Shown here: one piece after another, positions 1-4,922 of the stretch
How positions within the stretch are numbered: position 1 is the first letter of the stretch
How the letters are laid out: each line of letters starts with the position of its first letter
From: Chloroflexota bacterium
GTDB lineage: Bacteria > Chloroflexota > Dehalococcoidia > Bin125
NCBI GenBank assembly: GCA_026707335.1
Contig: JAPOXB010000221.1
Span: 4,279-11,701 of the forward strand
Direction: 5' to 3'
Length of the DNA: 7,423 bases
Notes under the pieces: generated by a model
What the model was told of the DNA's origin: nothing
The model's database searches: none
The model's input: only the letters and a program-made list of their open reading frames with translations
Translations under genes and position numbers: made by a program

Positions 1-1
1 C

Positions 2-862
2 ACGGAGCGCCGCATCGCGACCGGCGGGGCGGAGATCCACGCGGTCGTCGGCGGCGAGGGGCCGCCGCTGGCGCTGCTGCACGGCTACCCCCAGACGCAC
101 GCGATGTGGCACCGCGTCGCGCCGAAGATGGCGCAGGCGTTCACCGTCGTCGCGCCCGACCTGCGCGGCTACGGGCGCAGTTCGAAGCCGCCCGGCGGCG
201 AGGGTTCCGCCAACTACGCCAAGCGCGCCATGGCCCGCGACGTCGTCGAGGTGATGGCCGCGCTCGGGCACGACCGCTTCCACCTCGCCGGGCACGACCG
301 GGGCGGCCGCGTCGCCTACCGGCTGGCCCTCGACCACCCGGACCGCGTGCGCCGGCTGGCGACGCTCGACATCATGCCCACGCTCGAACAGTTCGAGCGC
401 CTGGACCGGCGCGGGGCGCTGGGCAGCTTCCACTGGTTCCTGCTGGCGCAGCCGTCGCCGCTGCCCGAGCGGCTGATCGGCGGCGATCCGCTGGCGTTCC
501 TGCACGACATGCTGGCGCGCTGGAGCGGTTCGGACGCCTTCGCGCCGGAGGCGCTGGCCGACTACGAGCGCAGCTTCGGCGACCCCGAGACCGTGCGCGC
601 CACCTGCGACGACTACCGCGCCGGCGCGACGATCGATTGCGATCTGGACGCCGCCGATCGGGCGGCGGGGCATCGCATCACCTGCCCCATGCTGGCGCTC
701 TGGGGCGACCGCCGCGGCGATCGCCGGGAGGGCATGATGGAGGTCTGGGGGCGCTGGGCGACGGACCTGCGCGGCGCCGCCATCCCCTGCGGCCACTTCC
801 TGCCCGAGGAGGCCCCCGACGAGACGGCCGCCGCGCTGCTGGAGTTCTTCGGCGAGGGCTGA
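2..862 (+). CDS. Haloacetate/fluoroacetate dehalogenase-like alpha/beta hydrolase (5' truncated)
   Basis: This is an alpha/beta hydrolase of the haloacetate dehalogenase group, which hydrolyses the carbon-halogen bond of haloacetates through an aspartyl ester intermediate in the cytoplasm. The frame is open from base 2, so the start lies outside the window; the first internal ATG (104) is not the true start, because the oxyanion motif LLHGYPQT is encoded before it. Counting from base 2, the visible residues are nucleophile Asp99 in GHDRGGR with substrate-binding Arg100 and Arg103, catalytic-triad acid Asp123 (LDIMPT), the halide-pocket pair His144-Trp145, a candidate pocket Tyr205 (DDYRAG) and catalytic His265 (CGHFLPEE). 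From memory, the first of these line up with Rhodopseudomonas RPA1163 numbering at a constant offset of 11, so only about 11 N-terminal residues should be missing. The gene converges on the SDR with 18 bp between stops. Epoxide hydrolases are the nearest alternative, but the Arg pair and His-Trp favour dehalogenase. Confidence 0.85.
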   Translation, partial: TERRIATGGAEIHAVVGGEGPPLALLHGYPQTHAMWHRVAPKMAQAFTVVAPDLRGYGRSSKPPGGEGSANYAKRAMARDVVEVMAALGHDRFHLAGHDRGGRVAYRLALDHPDRVRRLATLDIMPTLEQFERLDRRGALGSFHWFLLAQPSPLPERLIGGDPLAFLHDMLARWSGSDAFAPEALADYERSFGDPETVRATCDDYRAGATIDCDLDAADRAAGHRITCPMLALWGDRRGDRREGMMEVWGRWATDLRGAAIPCGHFLPEEAPDETAAALLEFFGEG

Positions 863-880
863 CGGCCGGGCGCGCGCCGC

Positions 881-1675
881 TCAGACCACCGGCGACGCGC
901 CGCCGTCGATGTTGACCGACGTGCCGGTGAGGTAGCTGGCGCGGGCCGAGGCCAGGAAGCAGATCACGTCTCCGGCCTCGCGCGCCTCGCCGACGCGGCC
1001 GATCGGGATGGCGGAGCCCAGGCGTTCGTAGTAGCCCTCGGCCGTGAGCGAGGGGTCGTCCTCGCGCATGCGCTCGAAGCGGGCGTGGATCTGGCCGCTC
1101 TTGATCAGGCCGATGCAGACCGTGTTGACCAGCACCCCGTCGCGGGCGGAGTCGCGCGACATGGCCTTGGTCAGGGCCAGCCCGGCCGCCCGCGCCGCCG
1201 ACGTCGGCAGCGATCCGCCCGCCGGCGCCTTGCCGCCGTGCGTCGTGATGTTGATGATCCGGCCGCCGTCCTCGGCCGCCTTGAGATGCGGCAGCGCCGC
1301 CCGGCTGCAATAGATCGCGCCGTAGAGCTTGAGCTGCAGGTCGGCGACCCAGACCTCGTTGCTGACGTCCTCGAACTTGCCCGCCGCCGACGTGCCCGCG
1401 TTGTTGACCAGGATGTCGAGCCGGCCCCACTCCGCGACGACCCGCGCCACCATCGCCTGCACCTGTGCCTCGTCCGTCACGTCGCAGGGGATGGCGAGCA
1501 CCTCGCCGCCGCCGGCCGCGCGGATGTCCGCCGCCGCCGCCTCGAGGAAGCCGGGCCGCCGCGCGCAGATCGCGACCCGCGCCCCCTCCTCGCTCAGCGC
1601 CGTCGCCGCCGCCTTGCCGATGCCGTCGCTGCCGCCCGTCACGATGGCGACCTTGCCGCGCAGTCCCAGGTCCAT
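881..1675 (-). CDS. SDR-family oxidoreductase with substituted catalytic tetrad
   Basis: A 264-residue protein with the classical SDR fold, normally an NAD(P)-dependent alcohol/ketone oxidoreductase. It shows the cofactor motif TGGSDGIG (residues 13-20), basic residues after strand 2 (ARR, 38-40) suggesting NADP(H), CDV (64-66), NNAG (91-94), and the C-terminal YLTGTSVNIDGG motif. The length is typical. The odd point is the active site. Aligned on FabG spacing, the Asn-Ser-Tyr-Lys tetrad reads Lys116, Thr145, Thr158 and Arg162, and the usual PG after strand 6 is IG. Such replacements occur in a divergent SDR branch I recall, with the pattern PTSxxRAAGxALTK, but I cannot confirm it. Catalysis may use other residues or be lost; the substrate is unknown. 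The start ATG at 1675 is supported by a purine-rich site (GAGGGG, 7 bases upstream). The gene is divergent from the MFS pair and convergent with the dehalogenase. Confidence 0.88.
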   Translation of the reverse strand: MDLGLRGKVAIVTGGSDGIGKAAATALSEEGARVAICARRPGFLEAAAADIRAAGGGEVLAIPCDVTDEAQVQAMVARVVAEWGRLDILVNNAGTSAAGKFEDVSNEVWVADLQLKLYGAIYCSRAALPHLKAAEDGGRIINITTHGGKAPAGGSLPTSAARAAGLALTKAMSRDSARDGVLVNTVCIGLIKSGQIHARFERMREDDPSLTAEGYYERLGSAIPIGRVGEAREAGDVICFLASARASYLTGTSVNIDGGASPVV

Positions 1676-1754
1676 GATCCCGCCCCTCGCGCTGTGGCCC
1701 GTCCGGCCGCCGACAGTCTAGACGGCCCGGAGCGCGACGCCGGGACGGCGCGGG

Positions 1755-1841
1755 ATGGTACGTAGGGCCCCGCGGCGCGACGATCGGCGTCGGCCGCGGG
1801 CCGCTCCGCCGGCCCGCACGCGCGGAACCAGGATCAGATGA
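1755..1841 (+). CDS. Putative Arg-rich leader peptide overlapping the MFS1 start (uORF, copy 1)
   Basis: A 28-codon open frame runs from ATG 1755 to a TGA at 1839-1841, and the stop overlaps the MFS1 start codon as ATGA. The peptide has 12 Arg and 4 Pro. It contains three Arg-X-Arg motifs (RPR at 13-15, RTR at 21-23, RIR at 26-28), the last directly before the stop. AGG, AGA and CGT codons, uncommon in this GC-rich window, occur in it. No canonical Shine-Dalgarno sequence precedes it (only a GCGGG-type stretch), and Arg/Pro richness is expected by chance in GC-rich noncoding DNA, so it may be untranslated. The ATGA overlap and its perfect duplication are the reasons for listing it. A role in translational coupling or drug-dependent ribosome stalling is inference. 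Confidence 0.25.
   Translation: MVRRAPRRDDRRRPRAAPPARTRGTRIR
1766..1802 (+). promoter_or_regulatory. Leader hairpin A (copy 1)
   Basis: A long imperfect stem-loop is readable by eye. GG (1766-1767) pairs with CC (1801-1802), C1769 with G1800, CCGCGG (1770-1775) with CCGCGG (1794-1799), C1776 with G1793, and CGACG (1778-1782) with CGTCG (1788-1792). The loop is ATCGG, and there are two single-base bulges (C1768, G1777), giving about 15 base pairs, nearly all G-C. No T tract follows, so it is not a standard intrinsic terminator. It lies in the leader of MFS1, inside the putative leader ORF. Its 3' arm overlaps the 5' arm of hairpin B. GC-rich DNA forms stems readily, so function is unproven. 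Confidence 0.45.
1796..1817 (+). promoter_or_regulatory. Leader hairpin B, alternative to hairpin A (copy 1)
   Basis: GCGGGCCG (1796-1803) is perfectly complementary to CGGCCCGC (1810-1817), giving an 8-bp stem with a 6-base loop. The 5' arm shares 1796-1802 with the 3' arm of hairpin A, so the two structures exclude each other, as in attenuators and translational switches. The purine stretch AGGA at 1830-1833, the likely ribosome binding site of MFS1, is 12 bases downstream of the stem. Confidence 0.4.
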
Positions 1842-3328
1842 CCGGACGCCCAGGCGGCGAAGACGCGCGGGTCCAGGGCCCAGCCGTCTTCGGCATTCCC
1901 TATCCATGGCTGGCGCTGAGCCTGGTCTGCCTGGGCGTCCTCCTCGCCAACATCGACACGTCGATTATCACCATCGCGCTGCCCACGCTGGCGCAGGAGT
2001 TCGGCGTCGCGCGGGACGAGGTGCTCTGGGTCAGCCTGATCTACATCCTCGTCGGCACCGGCCTGAGCCCGATCATGGGCCGCCTGGGCGACCTCTACGG
2101 GCGCAAGCGCCTCTACGTCGTGGGTTTCGCCTGTTTCACCGCCGCGACCGGGCTCTCCGCGATCGCCGGGTCGCTGCCGGAGTTGCTCGCCGCCCGCACG
2201 GTGCAGGCGGTCGCCGTCGCGACGGTGATCGCCAACGGCGCCGCCATCGTCACCGACAGCTTCCCCGCCGCGCGGCGCGGGCGGGCCCTGGGGATCATGA
2301 TCAGCATGGTGGGCGTGGGCGTGGCCATCGGGCCGGTGCTCGGCGGCGTCCTGATCGACATCCTCGACTGGCGGGCCATCTTCTGGACGCGCATCCCGCT
2401 GGGCGTCATCGGATCGCTGCTGGTCCTCGCCCTCCTGCGCGACACCCCCGCCCACCAACGGCCCACCGGCCTCGACCTGCCGGGCTCGTTCACCCTCTTC
2501 GTCCTGCTGGGCGCGTTGGTGCTGGCGGTCAACCGCGGCGCCGCCTGGGGATGGGGCAGCCCGGCGATCATCGGGCTGTTCGCCGCGACCGCCGGGCTGG
2601 TCGTCCTGTTCATCCGCATCGAGCGCCGCTCCCGCAGCCCCGTCGTCGACCTCGGCCTTTTCCGGCGCGTGCCGTTCAGCGGCGGCATCCTCTCGGTGCT
2701 GCTGCAGTTCTTCGGCCTCACCGGCGCGATCACCATCATCCCCTTCTACCTGGTCGACGCGCGCGGCTTCAGCACGCTCGAGGCCGGCGCGGTCATGGTC
2801 GGCTACCCCTTGGCGATGCTGATCGTGTCGCCACTGTCCGGGCGCCTGGCCGACCGCGTCGGTCCCCGGCAGGTCGCCGTCGCCGGGCTCGTCGTCGTGG
2901 CGGCTGGGCTGCTGTCCCTGTCGACGCTCAGCGCCACGACGCCGGTCGCGGGCATCGTGCTGCGCATGGCGATCATGGGGACGGGCACGGCCATCTTCTT
3001 CGCACCCAACACGGTGCTCATCATGCAGAGCGTGGGGCGCGATCGCGTCGGCACCGCCGCGGCCGCCCAGCACACCGCGCGCACGATGGGCAACGCCATC
3101 GGCATCGCCGTCGGAGGCGCGCTGTTCACCTCCCAGGCCGCCCGCTACGCCCTCGAACGCTCCCCCCTCGGGCTCGACGACCCCGTCGTCGCGCCCGACG
3201 CCCTGGTCAGCGGCATCCAGCTGGCGCTCCTCGTCGCGGGCCTCGTCACCGTCCTCGCCATCCCCGCGGCGCTCGCGCGCGGGCGCGCCCGTTCCGGCCC
3301 GGACCGGGCGGCGCGGGATGGTACGTAG
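1838..3328 (+). CDS. DHA2-type MFS exporter, tandem copy 1
   Basis: A 496-residue inner-membrane protein of the 14-helix DHA2 (EmrB/QacA) drug:proton antiporter group, expected to export small toxic compounds; the substrate is not predictable. Visible motifs are IDTSIITIALPTL (39-51, helix 1 motif D1), motif A GRLGDLYGRKR (81-91), motif B Arg120 with Gln123, motif C GPVLGG (165-170, the antiporter signature), DWRAIFW (177-183) and a second motif A-like loop GRLADRVGPR (335-344). The length is typical. ATG 1838 is the only usable start, because the frame is stopped by TAG at 1763 with no ATG, GTG or TTG between. The ribosome site is weak (AGGA, 4 bases before ATG). The last ~10 residues (from Gly487) are encoded by sequence homologous to the region upstream of the gene, so the C-terminus is a duplication-junction product. 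It is about 82% identical to the next gene by hand alignment. Co-transcription with it is likely. Confidence 0.93.
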   Translation: MTGRPGGEDARVQGPAVFGIPYPWLALSLVCLGVLLANIDTSIITIALPTLAQEFGVARDEVLWVSLIYILVGTGLSPIMGRLGDLYGRKRLYVVGFACFTAATGLSAIAGSLPELLAARTVQAVAVATVIANGAAIVTDSFPAARRGRALGIMISMVGVGVAIGPVLGGVLIDILDWRAIFWTRIPLGVIGSLLVLALLRDTPAHQRPTGLDLPGSFTLFVLLGALVLAVNRGAAWGWGSPAIIGLFAATAGLVVLFIRIERRSRSPVVDLGLFRRVPFSGGILSVLLQFFGLTGAITIIPFYLVDARGFSTLEAGAVMVGYPLAMLIVSPLSGRLADRVGPRQVAVAGLVVVAAGLLSLSTLSATTPVAGIVLRMAIMGTGTAIFFAPNTVLIMQSVGRDRVGTAAAAQHTARTMGNAIGIAVGGALFTSQAARYALERSPLGLDDPVVAPDALVSGIQLALLVAGLVTVLAIPAALARGRARSGPDRAARDGT

Positions 3329-3404
3329 GGCCCCGCGGCGCGACGATCGGCGTCGGCCGCGGGCCGCTCCGCCGGCCCGCACGCGCGGAACCAGGATCAG
3401 ATGA
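3318..3404 (+). CDS. Putative Arg-rich leader peptide overlapping the MFS2 start (uORF, copy 2)
   Basis: Same 28-codon frame as the copy at 1755, base for base. Here its ATG lies inside the last codons of MFS1 in another frame, and its TGA overlaps the MFS2 ATG at 3401 as ATGA. A ribosome finishing MFS1 at 3328 would be close to this start, so it could link translation of the two transporters. As for copy 1, no canonical ribosome site is seen and the frame may be a by-product of composition. Confidence 0.25.
   Translation: MVRRAPRRDDRRRPRAAPPARTRGTRIR
3329..3380 (+). promoter_or_regulatory. Duplicated mutually exclusive leader hairpins A (3329-3365) and B (3359-3380)
   Basis: Exact second copy of the hairpin pair in front of MFS1. 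Hairpin A begins immediately after the MFS1 stop codon (3326-3328), and hairpin B ends 20 bases before the MFS2 ATG. In this position the stems could protect the 3' end of MFS1 RNA, reduce read-through into MFS2, or control MFS2 translation. No T tract follows either stem, so a standard Rho-independent terminator is not supported. Confidence 0.4.
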
Positions 3405-4870
3405 CCGGACGCCCAGGCGGCGAAGACGCGCGGGTCCAGGGACCGGATGTGCTCGGCGTGCCCTATCGCTGGCTGGCGCTGGGCCTCGTCTGCCTGGGCA
3501 TCTTCCTGGGCACGCTCGACACCTCGATCATCAACATCGCCCTGCCCACCCTCGCCGACGAATTCGGCGTCGCCCGCGACGAAGTGCTCTGGGTCAGCCT
3601 GATCTTCATCCTCGTCACCACCGGCCTGGGGCTGATCATGGGCCGCCTGGGCGACCTCTACGGGCGCAAGCGGCTCTACGTCGTGGGCTTCGCCTGCTTC
3701 ACCGCCGCGACGGGGCTCTCCGCCATCGCGGGGTCGCTGCCGGAGCTGCTGGGCGGCCGCACCGTGCAGGCCATCGCCGCCTCGATGGTGATCGCCAACG
3801 GCGCCGCCATCGTCACCGACAGCTTCCCCGCCTCGCAGCGCGGGCAGGCGCTGGGCATCATGATCGGCACCGTGGGCATCGGCGTCTCCATCGGCCCGGT
3901 GCTCGGCGGCGTCCTGATCGAGATCCTCGACTGGCGGGCCATCTTCTGGACGCGCATCCCGCTGGGCGTCGTCGGATCGCTGCTCGTGATCGCCCTGCTG
4001 CGCGACACCCCCGCCGACGAACGCCCCACCGGCCTCGACCTGCCGGGCTCGTTCACGCTCTTCTTCCTGCTGAGCGCGGCGGTGCTGGCGGTCAATCGGG
4101 GCCAGGCGTGGGGATGGGGCAGCCCGGCCATCGTCGGGCTGTTCGCCGCGACGGCCGTGCTGGTCGTCGCGTTCATCCAGATCGAACGCCGCTCCCGCAG
4201 CCCCGTCGTCGACCTCGACCTCTTCCGGCGGGTACCGTTCAGCGGCGGCATCCTCTCGGCCGTGCTGCAGTTCTTCGGCCTCACCGGGTCGTTCACGCTG
4301 ATGCCCTTCTACCTGATCGACGCGCGCGGCTTCAGCACGCTCGAAGCCGGGGCGATCACCGTCGGTTTCCCGCTGGCGATGCTGGTCGGCTCGCCGCTGT
4401 CGGGGCGGCTGGCCGACCGCGTCGGGCCGCGGCGGGTCGCCGTCGCCGGACTCGTCGTCGTGGCCGCCGGGCTGCTCTCCCTGGCGACGATGAACTCCGA
4501 GACGCCGGTCGCGGGCGTCGTGCTGCGCATGATCGTCGCGGGCGCGGGCGCGGCGATCTTCCTGACGCCCAACACGATGGTGATCATGGCCAGCGTGGGG
4601 CCCGACCGCGCGGGCACCGCCTCGGCCGCCCAGACGACGGCGCGCACGATGGGCAACGCCATCGGCATCGCCGTCGCCGGGGCGCTGTTCACCTCCCAGG
4701 CCGCGCGCTACGCCATCGAGCGCACGCCCCTCGGCCTCGACGACCCGGTCGTCGCGCCCGACGCCCTGATCAGCGGCATCCGCCTGGCCTTCCTGGTCGC
4801 GGGCATCGTCGCCGTCGTCGCGATCCCGCCGGCGCTGGCGCGCGGGCGCGCCCGGCCGCCCGATCCCTGA
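3401..4870 (+). CDS. DHA2-type MFS exporter, tandem copy 2
   Basis: A 489-residue paralogue of the preceding gene, aligning without gaps to the shared RGRAR residues and then ending in RPPDP. All DHA2 hallmarks are kept: LDTSIINIALPTL in helix 1, motif A GRLGDLYGRKR, Arg120, motif C GPVLGG, DWRAIFW and the second motif A-like GRLADRVGPR. About 86 substitutions separate the copies. Many lie in membrane segments, for example helix 1 (GTLD against ANID), SFTLMPF against AITIIPF, and AGAGAAIFLTPN against MGTGTAIFFAPN, whereas the cytoplasmic loops with motif A are identical. This pattern suggests both copies are functional and may differ in substrate preference. Residues 1-15 are identical to copy 1. 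The start is fixed by the in-frame TAG at 3326 and by the same weak AGGA site. It lies 72 bp after MFS1, followed by a 52-bp gap to the PhyH gene. Confidence 0.93.
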   Translation: MTGRPGGEDARVQGPDVLGVPYRWLALGLVCLGIFLGTLDTSIINIALPTLADEFGVARDEVLWVSLIFILVTTGLGLIMGRLGDLYGRKRLYVVGFACFTAATGLSAIAGSLPELLGGRTVQAIAASMVIANGAAIVTDSFPASQRGQALGIMIGTVGIGVSIGPVLGGVLIEILDWRAIFWTRIPLGVVGSLLVIALLRDTPADERPTGLDLPGSFTLFFLLSAAVLAVNRGQAWGWGSPAIVGLFAATAVLVVAFIQIERRSRSPVVDLDLFRRVPFSGGILSAVLQFFGLTGSFTLMPFYLIDARGFSTLEAGAITVGFPLAMLVGSPLSGRLADRVGPRRVAVAGLVVVAAGLLSLATMNSETPVAGVVLRMIVAGAGAAIFLTPNTMVIMASVGPDRAGTASAAQTTARTMGNAIGIAVAGALFTSQAARYAIERTPLGLDDPVVAPDALISGIRLAFLVAGIVAVVAIPPALARGRARPPDP

Positions 4871-4892
4871 TCGATCGCCGCGCGCGCTGCCG

Positions 4893-4917
4893 TATACTTC
4901 GCCGCGAGTCAAGGAGG
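4893..4917 (+). promoter_or_regulatory. Promoter -10 box and Shine-Dalgarno site of the PhyH gene
   Basis: TATACT at 4893-4898 differs from the consensus -10 in one position and is the most AT-rich hexamer in the region. The ribosome site AAGGAGG at 4911-4917 is a near-perfect Shine-Dalgarno sequence, 5 bases before ATG 4923. Transcription would begin near 4905, giving a very short leader. No clear -35 hexamer is seen at 16-18 bases; TCGATC at 4871-4876 is weak. The gene probably has its own promoter rather than depending on MFS2 read-through. Confidence 0.5.
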
Positions 4918-4922
4918 CAGCG

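Larger units (their letters stand above)
1676..1837. promoter_or_regulatory. Divergent intergenic region between the SDR and the MFS tandem
   Basis: These 162 bp separate the SDR start from the first MFS start and must hold the SDR promoter and probably that of MFS1. An 8-bp perfect palindrome, GTCTAGAC, lies at 1716-1723. It is a rare AT-containing spot in very GC-rich DNA. Read on the - strand it supplies TAGACT (1720-1715), a plausible -10 box for the SDR about 40 bases upstream of its ATG. It could equally be a half of an operator. I see no convincing -10 on the + strand for MFS1. From 1746 onward the region is the duplicated leader, listed separately. Confidence 0.5.
1746..1878 (+). repeat. 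Perfect 133-bp direct repeat, copy 1 (leader and 5' end of MFS1)
   Basis: Base-by-base comparison shows this block is identical to 3309-3441 (constant offset 1563). It spans 92 bp of noncoding leader plus 41 bp of coding sequence (residues 1-13 and part of 14 of the transporter). Identity breaks at 1745 (A versus G) on the left and 1879 (C versus A) on the right. A weaker match extends left to about 1724 with 9 bases of indel. The repeat marks a tandem duplication of gene plus leader. It is far better conserved than the coding sequence that follows. Confidence 0.97.
3309..3441 (+). repeat. Perfect 133-bp direct repeat, copy 2 (MFS1 3' end, leader and 5' end of MFS2)
   Basis: Identical to 1746-1878. 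Here the first 20 bases also encode the last codons and the TAG stop (3326-3328) of MFS1; the rest is the 72-bp spacer and the first 41 bases of MFS2. After 3441 the two gene copies diverge quickly. Their 3' ends are unrelated after the shared RGRAR codons, which places the duplication junction at about 3296-3309. Confidence 0.97.

Noticed and set aside
869..878. GGCGCGCGCC palindrome between the dehalogenase and the SDR stops, considered as a bidirectional terminator
   Set aside because: No loop, no T tract on either side, and such palindromes are frequent by chance at this GC content.
1746..3441. The direct repeats as ends of a composite transposon or integration site
   Set aside because: There is no transposase or integrase and no terminal inverted repeats; the repeats are simply the shared leader and 5' end of a tandem gene duplication.
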